A DNA stretch of 12,659 nucleotides from Planctomycetota bacterium (GTDB lineage Bacteria > Planctomycetota > Planctomycetia > Pirellulales > UBA7805). Of the stretch, positions 7,275 to 12,659 are shown piece after piece (the first letter of the stretch is position 1; the number at the start of each line of letters is the position of its first letter). The notes below the pieces were generated by a model. That model was not told the origin of the DNA, did no database searches, and worked only from the letters and a program-made list of their open reading frames with translations. The DNA is taken from positions 1 through 12,659 of the forward strand of contig JABABY010000039.1 of NCBI GenBank assembly GCA_014237955.1, read 5' to 3'. The position numbers and the translations under genes are program-made.

Positions 7275-8699
7275 ATGGAAGACTATCGCATTGAACACGA
7301 CTCAATGGGAGAGGTGCGGGTACCCTCCCAGGCCTATTATGGTGCGCAAACCCAGCGCGCGGTAGAAAATTTTCCGATCTCAGGGCAGCCGCTGCCACCT
7401 GCGTTTATTCATGCACTCGGACTTGTCAAATATGCGTGCGCCGTTGCCAATCGCGATCTCGGAAAGCTCGATGGTGACGTAAAACAACCTCTCGACCCAA
7501 ATCAGATTGAGGGACTTTTTAAGGCCTGTCGCGAAGTTGCCGAGGGCACCTTTGACGGTGAATTTCCGATCGACATCTATCAGACCGGATCGGGGACCAG
7601 CAGCAATATGAACGCCAATGAAGTGATCAGCAACCGGGCGATTGAGTTGGCCGGCGAGGATCGTTTTGCAGCCGATAAATCAATCCATCCCAACGATCAC
7701 GTTAACATGGGGCAGAGCACCAATGATATTTTTCCAACCTCCATTCACGTCGCTGTAGCCACCCAAATCCAAAGTCGACTCATTCCGGCGCTGACGCGTT
7801 TTGAGTCGGTTCTGCGAGAAAAAGCGACCCAGTGGGATCAGGTAATCAAGATTGGACGAACCCATCTTGCAGACGGGACTCCGCTACGACTCGGTCAGGA
7901 GATCAGCGGATTCGCAGAGCAACTCAAAGCCTCATCTCTTAGAGCGTTGCAGGCGATCCAAGCCGTACGCGAGTTGCCGGCAGGAGGCACAGCCGTGGGG
8001 ACCGGCATTAACACACACCCGGAATTTGGACAACGTGTGGCGACCATCCTTGCCAAAGAGACCGGTATCCAATTGGCGGAAGCTGAAAATCATTTTGAAG
8101 CAAATGCGCAGCGCGATGGACTGGTCGAATGTCATGGCCTGCTTCGGACTATTGCCTCTACGCTCTTTAATGTTGCAAATAATATTCGGTGGCTCGGATC
8201 GGGACCCCGCTGTGGCTATCATGAACTCCGGTTGCCAGACCGCCAACCTGGGAGCTCCATCATGCCAGGTAAAGTCAATCCGGTCATGTGTGAAAGCATG
8301 ATGCAAGTTGCAGCGCGTGTCATGGGCAACGATCAGGGCATCACCATTGCCGGTGCTGCTGGTGGTCAATTTCAGTTGAACATCATGATGCCCATGATGG
8401 CGGCCACCACGCTTGAAAGTATTGCCCTATTGGCACAGGCCACCGAGGCTTTTGTCGATTTCTGCGCACTCGACATGGAAGCAAATGTGGGGGTCTGCGA
8501 GGAAGCTGTCGAGAAAAGTTTGTCGATGGTAACGAGCCTCAACCCCTATATCGGTTATGAAAAAGCGTCTGCTTTGGCCAAAGAGGCGATGAAAACGGGC
8601 AAGACGATTCGACAATTATGTGTTGAAAAGAAAGTGCTCCCGGAAGACCAACTCGATGAAATACTCAATCCAATGCGGATGACAGAACCGCATGCATAA
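7275..8699 (+). CDS. fumC: Fumarate hydratase class II (FumC)
   Basis: This iron-independent cytoplasmic fumarase interconverts fumarate and L-malate in the citric acid cycle and works as a homotetramer. Its 474 residues compare with 467 in E. coli FumC. Substrate-site blocks are TGSGTSSNMNANEV, HPNDHVNMGQSTND and GRTHLADGTPLRLGQE (catalytic His near 197). The fumarate lyase signature GSSIMPGKVNP has its catalytic serine near 327. The N-terminus RIEHDSMGEVRVP is typical of FumC and distinguishes it from aspartase, which shares the fold. Start ATG 7275 gives this standard N-terminus. It is probably transcribed alone, with a terminator-like element before it and a palindrome after it. Confidence 0.97.
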   Translation: MEDYRIEHDSMGEVRVPSQAYYGAQTQRAVENFPISGQPLPPAFIHALGLVKYACAVANRDLGKLDGDVKQPLDPNQIEGLFKACREVAEGTFDGEFPIDIYQTGSGTSSNMNANEVISNRAIELAGEDRFAADKSIHPNDHVNMGQSTNDIFPTSIHVAVATQIQSRLIPALTRFESVLREKATQWDQVIKIGRTHLADGTPLRLGQEISGFAEQLKASSLRALQAIQAVRELPAGGTAVGTGINTHPEFGQRVATILAKETGIQLAEAENHFEANAQRDGLVECHGLLRTIASTLFNVANNIRWLGSGPRCGYHELRLPDRQPGSSIMPGKVNPVMCESMMQVAARVMGNDQGITIAGAAGGQFQLNIMMPMMAATTLESIALLAQATEAFVDFCALDMEANVGVCEEAVEKSLSMVTSLNPYIGYEKASALAKEAMKTGKTIRQLCVEKKVLPEDQLDEILNPMRMTEPHA

Positions 8700-8733
8700 A
8701 CGGCGTCATGACTTGTTACTAAAACGATTTTAA

Positions 8734-8755
8734 GGTGGCGACTTCAGTCGCTATC
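8734..8755. repeat. REP-like extragenic palindrome after fumC
   Basis: The sequence forms a 9-base-pair stem with two G-T pairs around a TTCA loop; its core GCGAC-TTCA-GTCGC is perfect. It lies 34 bases after the fumC stop and just upstream of the TPR gene, in a gap with no other feature. From memory, the GCGACTTCAGTCGC core occurs repeatedly in planctomycete intergenic DNA; I could not check this. It lacks a T-tail on the plus strand, so it is a poor classical terminator for fumC. Confidence 0.45.
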
Positions 8756-8797
8756 CCTAAAGGCACGGAAGCCCATTTGATCTCTGGAATCCTATTG

Positions 8798-9925
8798 ATG
8801 AATGGATACATCATTAGATTGTTGCTTCTTCCGATAATGGTCGCAGTGCCACTGATCGCACTCTGTCCGTTCGTCTATGGAGAGAGTCCTAAGTCGTCCC
8901 GCCCATCAGACGTTGTGGCAGCGCGGAGCCCACGGGAATTGATCGGCATTGCGTCGAAAAAAACAACGACTGCCGAGACCAACCGCGATTTTGGGGAAAT
9001 CATCTACTACCTCGATAAGGCCTTGGCCAGCAAGGCCATTGTCCCAGAACACCGGCAGTATGCCCGCCAACTTAAGGGCTGGACACACAACCGCCTTGGT
9101 GAAAACTTTTCCCAACAAGGAAAAGAAGCCGCCGCCCTAACGCAGTTTGAATTAGCTGTCGATCTGAACTTCAAGCACTGGAAGGCGCTGCACAATCGCG
9201 GGGTCAGTTATGCGATGGGTGAACGATTTGACGAAGCACTGCAGGATTTCGCCTCAACGATCAGAATCCATCCCGAATATGCCAACGCCTGGTTCAATCG
9301 AGCCGAAGTTTTTATGCGACTGGGAAAAACAGCGATCGCAATTGAGAATTACACCCAGGCGATTGCATTGAATGCGGACGATCCCGGCTATTACAAAAGT
9401 CGCGGCAAAGCCTATCGCATTGTCCGAAAATATCCTCAGGCACACGCCGACCTCGACCAATCGCTGGCATTGGATAGCCAGTCGGCAACGATCTATATTG
9501 AACGGGGCGATCTATGGCTTGCAGAGGGAAATTTTGAAAAATCTGCGGCCGACTATCGCTCCGCCGTTTACACAGACAAGCAATCGGCCGCCGCCTTCCA
9601 GCGGATCGCCTGGATGATGGCAACCTGCCCCGATATCCGTTATCGAGATGCCAAGCGGGCGATTCTATTTTCTCAACGAGCAATACAACTCCACGGGGAA
9701 AAAGATTTTCGTTATTTGGATACGCTCGCCGCTGCACACGCCAATGCAGATGAATTTGATTTGGCCATCGAACAACAAACCGTTGCCCTCAAGCTGGCAG
9801 AGGGAAATGCCACAGGACGCGAATTGAAGCATTTAAAACAGCGACTTGAGCAGTACTCACGAAACATACCCCATCGTGAGGAAAGAATTGCCAGTCGACT
9901 CGATCAACCAAAGCAGGTTCAATAG
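8798..9925 (+). CDS. Secreted tetratricopeptide-repeat (TPR) protein
   Basis: From ATG 8798 the protein has 375 residues. Residues 1-28 are a signal peptide with a strongly hydrophobic core, ending near VYGES. Four to five TPR units follow from about residue 93 to 262, for example HNRGVSYAMGERFDEALQDF and WFNRAEVFMRLGKTAIAIENY. The C-terminal block has ATCPD (about 275) and YLDTLAAAHANADEFDLAI (from about 306), a tail common in planctomycete TPR proteins. It is most likely a protein-binding scaffold in the periplasm or on the outer side of the membrane; partners are unknown. The frame extends to a GTG at 8735, but that part comes from the palindrome, so I prefer the ATG, with a weak GGAA upstream. 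The downstream CPBP protease starts 12 bases after its stop, suggesting one operon. Confidence 0.9.
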   Translation: MNGYIIRLLLLPIMVAVPLIALCPFVYGESPKSSRPSDVVAARSPRELIGIASKKTTTAETNRDFGEIIYYLDKALASKAIVPEHRQYARQLKGWTHNRLGENFSQQGKEAAALTQFELAVDLNFKHWKALHNRGVSYAMGERFDEALQDFASTIRIHPEYANAWFNRAEVFMRLGKTAIAIENYTQAIALNADDPGYYKSRGKAYRIVRKYPQAHADLDQSLALDSQSATIYIERGDLWLAEGNFEKSAADYRSAVYTDKQSAAAFQRIAWMMATCPDIRYRDAKRAILFSQRAIQLHGEKDFRYLDTLAAAHANADEFDLAIEQQTVALKLAEGNATGRELKHLKQRLEQYSRNIPHREERIASRLDQPKQVQ

Positions 9926-9937
9926 TCGGCATTTTAT

Positions 9938-10654
9938 ATGAGTGATGTTTTCCTCTATCTTGCCGGCTTGGGAATCGCAGGCTATTTCTTTTGGTTCTGG
10001 CTGGAGGATTATCGCGACAATGCTCAACGCATTCGAGATCGTCGGACGGATCACGAAGGATCCGTAGCAGGTTCTAGAAAAGTAGCCGATGAATTCGGCA
10101 AAGGAATGCCCGGCGCAACTCCCGCTAGATGGGGAGCGATTGTGGTAGCCGTCCTTGGTGCTCTGCTAATCCTTGGTACCGAAGTAGCCGGTGAATACCA
10201 ATTGGGTGTTGTTGCGGATCAGTCAACCATGTCGATATTGTTCGGCATCTACACCCTGGCTGCAGCCTTTATCGAGGAACTAATTTTTCGTGGATTTTTA
10301 TTCTTTGATCGATACGGCAAAAAATGGCTCTGGGGTAGCATCTTGCTCATCTCCATCTTTTTCGCGCTAATCCACCCCTACATTTGGTCCTACGAAGTGC
10401 CAGAGAATCAGCCGCCCTGGCTTTTTTGGAAGTATCTCGGCTTCAATCTTTGGAAAGAAAATGGCCAACTCAACATCCAACCAATTTTTGCCACCTGCAT
10501 CCTGTTTATGAATTCAATCTGGTTTTATCTGGTCCGATTTTTTCCCTTGAACCGATATCGATCGCTTATTCCCTGCATCGCCGCGCATCTGGCAAGTAAC
10601 CTGGGCGTTTTTCTCGTGAAAGCGTGTCAGGGAAAAATCGGCGCATTTTTCTAA
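9938..10654 (+). CDS. CPBP-family intramembrane glutamic endopeptidase (Abi/CAAX protease-like)
   Basis: This is a 238-residue multi-pass membrane protein. The CPBP motifs are complete: EELIFR (Glu113, Glu114, Arg118), FFALIH (His146), and HLASN (His217, Asn221), which together form the glutamic-protease active site seen in Rce1-type enzymes. Between His146 and His217 lies an unusually long stretch of about 70 residues containing a polar, tryptophan-rich part (SYEVPENQPPWLFWKY). A charged 40-residue loop separates the first helix from the rest. The substrate cannot be told from sequence; related proteins process prenylated proteins, peptides or bacteriocin-immunity targets. No bacteriocin gene is visible. 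It starts 12 bases after the TPR gene, so the two may work together. No clear ribosome-binding site is present. Confidence 0.92.
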   Translation: MSDVFLYLAGLGIAGYFFWFWLEDYRDNAQRIRDRRTDHEGSVAGSRKVADEFGKGMPGATPARWGAIVVAVLGALLILGTEVAGEYQLGVVADQSTMSILFGIYTLAAAFIEELIFRGFLFFDRYGKKWLWGSILLISIFFALIHPYIWSYEVPENQPPWLFWKYLGFNLWKENGQLNIQPIFATCILFMNSIWFYLVRFFPLNRYRSLIPCIAAHLASNLGVFLVKACQGKIGAFF

Positions 10655-10884
10655 AGCTGCATGGAACGAAACGCACCCGATGGCCCACCACTGGGGGGAT
10701 CAGACCCAACAGATGGTGGCGCAAAGACGATAACTTCAACAGCGACAACCAATTACGATTCCTGTAATCGACGGTGCGCAGGGGTCGGCCGATAGGCCTC
10801 CTGGGGCGCCAAAGAGAGTCTAAACCGTTGTGAGGCAACGACCGTAAGAGCGGATATATCCTCTGTTTCTGTAATTTATTTGAT

Positions 10885-10998
10885 TCAATCTAGCGATACA
10901 GTCGAATAGGACTTAGCATAGTCTTTGCCCTCCGGCCACGCCTGGGAACGGATCACCCAAGTCCGTTCGGGACGCTGAACGCTAGCTGATGTAAACAT
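10885..10998 (-). CDS. Candidate small ORF (37 codons), unknown function
   Basis: On the minus strand an ATG at 10996-10998 opens 37 codons ending in TGA at 10885-10887. AGGTGG (11005-11010) stands 6 bases upstream, a better ribosome-binding site than several of the confident genes have. The peptide is mixed and charged, with RTWVIRSQAWPEGKDYAKSY in the middle, no signal peptide and no membrane helix. A stop lies 5-6 codons upstream in frame, so it is not part of a longer gene on that side. TGGTATAGA (11016-11024), an extended -10-like element, lies just upstream but would give almost no leader. I recognise no family. It may be real, a remnant of a decayed gene, or chance. Confidence 0.3.
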   Translation of the reverse strand: MFTSASVQRPERTWVIRSQAWPEGKDYAKSYSTVSLD

Positions 10999-11005
10999 CC
11001 CAGGC
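10940..11005. other. Possible three-way-junction stem-loop structure
   Basis: An outer stem GCCTGG (10940-10945) / CCAGGC (11000-11005) encloses the perfect 7-base-pair hairpin GAACGGA/TCCGTTC (10946-10952 and 10962-10968) and a smaller GATG/CATC hairpin near 10988-10999. It overlaps the candidate small ORF on the opposite strand, so the symmetry may be structural or accidental. It matches no riboswitch that I recognise. Confidence 0.3.
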
Positions 11006-11157
11006 CACCTGGCTGTCTATACCACACTGGCCAAGACGCCCGATGTCAGCCCGAAGATGTCTGAACCTATCAACGATTTTAAATTCCTTCATCAATCATT
11101 GCCATTTAAAACCATCTGATTGCCACCCCTGAGAGATCAAACAACGATTTATTGACT

Positions 11158-12659
11158 ATGGACGCTACAAAACTTCGCAACATTGGGATTTCAGCCCATA
11201 TCGACTCCGGGAAGACCACACTCAGCGAACGGATTCTCTTTTATTCCGGACGCATCCACCGCATGCAGGAAGTCCGTGGTGAAGGAGATGGCGCGACCAT
11301 GGATCATATGGATCTTGAAAAGGAGCGGGGAATTACAATCACCAGTGCCGCCACACATGTTGACTGGAAAGGATATCAGATCAATTTGATCGACACTCCC
11401 GGACACGTCGATTTTACGGTAGAGGTGGAGCGAAGCCTACGGGTACTCGATGGAGCTGTGCTGGTTCTCTGTGCGGTCGGTGGCGTGCAATCGCAGTCAC
11501 TCACAGTGGATCGGCAGATGAAACGCTATCATGTGCCGCGGATTGCCTTCATTAACAAAATGGACCGTACTGGAGCCAACCCCCATCGCGTTGTTAAGCA
11601 AGTCCAGGACAAGATGAAGTGTGATGCTGTACTCATGCAACTCCCAATTGGTGCAGAAGAGAATTTTGAAGGTGTCATTGATCTCGTCACGATGAAAGCG
11701 CTCTATTTCGACGGATCGGATGGGGAAACTGTTCGCGAGGAAGACATTCCATCGCCCCAGTTAGAAGACGCCGAGAATGCGCGTCAACAAATGCTTGAAG
11801 CAATTTCGATGTACAGTGATGACTTGATGGAACGGTTACTTAGTGAAGAAGATATTTCGACCGACTTAATCCACCACGTTCTTAATAGCGCTGTGCAAGA
11901 TCTTGATTTTACGCCAGTCTACCTTGGCACAGCATTTCGTAATAAAGGAGTCCAGCCACTGCTCGACGCCATCACGCGGTATTTACCTGCACCGGCAGAT
12001 CGAGAAAAAACGGCGATGATGCATGACAATCCCGAAAAACAAATGGCATTATCCGTGGACCCTGAAGCAACTTTTGTTGGCATGGCTTTTAAACTTGTTG
12101 ACGATCCTTACGGACAACTCACGTTTATGCGGATTTATCAGGGGACCATCCAGAAAGGGCAGCAGTACGTCAACCAGCGAACCGGACGCAAACAGCGATT
12201 TAGCCGAATCCTTCGCATGCACTCTGACAAGCGCGAAGAAATGGATGAAGCCTATGCCGGTGATATTGTCGCCATTATGGGAATCGATGCAGCCAGTGGT
12301 GATACCTACGCATCGGAGCCTGCCTTCTGTACTCTCGAGAGCATCTTCGTACCAGAACCCGTGATCAAAATGGCCATTGAGCCATTGGACCGTGAAGCGG
12401 GCGACCGACTCGGCAAAGCGTTACAACGATTTCGCAAGGAAGATCCTACATTTCGGGTGGCCACCGACGAGGAGACGGGCGAAACCGTGATTGCCGGTAT
12501 GGGCGAATTACATTTGGAAATCTATGTCGAGCGTATGAAACGGGAGTACAACTGTAAAGTTGCGGTTGGGGCACCGAAGGTAAGCTACCGAGAGACCGCC
12601 AGGAGGCGCGCCGAATTCGACTACAAACACAAAAAACAGACCGGCGGTTCCGGACAGTT
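11158..12659 (+). CDS. fusA: Translation elongation factor G, mitochondrial EF-G1-like (spdEFG1 type), C-terminus cut off by the window
   Basis: This is the GTPase that drives translocation of tRNA and mRNA on the ribosome. I read 500 codons plus two bases. G-domain motifs are AHIDSGKTT (residues 13-21), the switch I RGITI, DTPGH (79-83) and NKMD (133-136). The later blocks MGELHLEIYVERM and YKHKKQTGGSGQ place the window edge inside domain IV; about 200 residues are missing. Several segments follow mitochondrial EF-G1 rather than canonical bacterial EF-G: HIDSGKTTLSERIL with Ser for Ala, VLCAVGGVQSQSLTVDRQMK, and LYFDGSDGE. This is the spdEFG1 subfamily of spirochaetes, planctomycetes and deltaproteobacteria. 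Start ATG 11158 gives the normal N-terminus KLRNIGISAHID, though no strong ribosome-binding site is seen. It is not next to rpsL, rpsG or tuf here, and a 503-base gap precedes it. Confidence 0.96.
   Translation, partial: MDATKLRNIGISAHIDSGKTTLSERILFYSGRIHRMQEVRGEGDGATMDHMDLEKERGITITSAATHVDWKGYQINLIDTPGHVDFTVEVERSLRVLDGAVLVLCAVGGVQSQSLTVDRQMKRYHVPRIAFINKMDRTGANPHRVVKQVQDKMKCDAVLMQLPIGAEENFEGVIDLVTMKALYFDGSDGETVREEDIPSPQLEDAENARQQMLEAISMYSDDLMERLLSEEDISTDLIHHVLNSAVQDLDFTPVYLGTAFRNKGVQPLLDAITRYLPAPADREKTAMMHDNPEKQMALSVDPEATFVGMAFKLVDDPYGQLTFMRIYQGTIQKGQQYVNQRTGRKQRFSRILRMHSDKREEMDEAYAGDIVAIMGIDAASGDTYASEPAFCTLESIFVPEPVIKMAIEPLDREAGDRLGKALQRFRKEDPTFRVATDEETGETVIAGMGELHLEIYVERMKREYNCKVAVGAPKVSYRETARRRAEFDYKHKKQTGGSGQ

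Larger units (their letters stand above)
10655..11157. other. 503-base gap without a confident gene, rich in short inverted repeats
   Basis: Stem-loops seen are CCACCA/TGGTGG (10685-10719) with an inner CTG-GGG/CCC-CAG stem; CGATT/AATCG near 10756-10770; CAGG-GGCC/GGCC-CCTG (10779-10803); CGTTG/CAACG (10826-10840); the perfect palindrome GGATATATCC (10852-10861); and a larger fold at 10940-11005. It may hold the protease transcript's 3' end, the fusA promoter and leader, or a small RNA. I see no tRNA, no RNase P or tmRNA signature, and no strong promoter. A weak TTGATT (10880) / TCGAAT pair could serve fusA. A candidate small ORF lies on the minus strand and is listed separately. Confidence 0.5.

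Noticed and set aside
7852..8369. Frames of 145-149 codons on both strands inside fumC
   Set aside because: They overlap highly conserved fumC motifs in other frames.
10566..10838. 90-codon minus-strand frame across the end of the CPBP gene
   Set aside because: Half of it is antisense to the protease C-terminus, including the HLASN motif; Arg/Pro-rich and without a ribosome-binding site.
10842..10853. Resemblance of CCGTAAGAGCGG to the GGTAAGAGCGC segment of RNase P RNA
   Set aside because: The defining GAGGAAAGTCC and ACAGAA segments are absent at the expected distances, so this is a chance short match.
12023..12364. 113-codon plus-strand frame inside fusA
   Set aside because: Out-of-frame reading of the EF-G gene, whose own frame is continuous and conserved.

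Overview
The window looks like ordinary chromosome from a planctomycete (phylum Planctomycetota); I infer this and have run no search. Three things point that way: an EF-G that resembles mitochondrial EF-G1 (the spdEFG1 type found in spirochaetes, planctomycetes and deltaproteobacteria), a secreted TPR protein whose C-terminal ATCPD...YLDTLAAA block is very common in planctomycete TPR proteins, and weak or absent Shine-Dalgarno sites in front of several genes. I see no mobile element, CRISPR array, rRNA or tRNA.

Left part, minus strand (1-4795). Reading leftwards are a PduO-type cobalamin adenosyltransferase, then the nitrogen-control set amtB, glnB (P-II) and glnD. glnD runs off the left edge and lacks its C-terminal ACT domains. 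This set holds the ammonium channel, the P-II protein that can plug it, and the enzyme that uridylylates P-II. A possible sigma-54 promoter lies between the adenosyltransferase and amtB.

Middle, plus strand (4942-8699). After a divergent promoter region come a secreted TolB-like beta-propeller protein, a strong stem-loop terminator, a YihY/BrkB-family membrane protein, a weaker terminator, and class II fumarase (fumC).

Right part, plus strand (8734-12659). A REP-like palindrome follows fumC. Next are a secreted TPR protein and, 12 bases later, a CPBP-family membrane glutamic protease, probably one operon. A 503-base gap rich in palindromes follows. It carries a possible 37-codon small ORF on the minus strand. 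Last is fusA (EF-G), which runs off the right edge after 500 codons.

The most interesting unexplained stretch is that gap at 10655-11157. It has at least six short inverted repeats, a possible three-way-junction fold, and a protein-like small ORF with a ribosome-binding-like site on the opposite strand. No clearly novel multi-gene system is visible.
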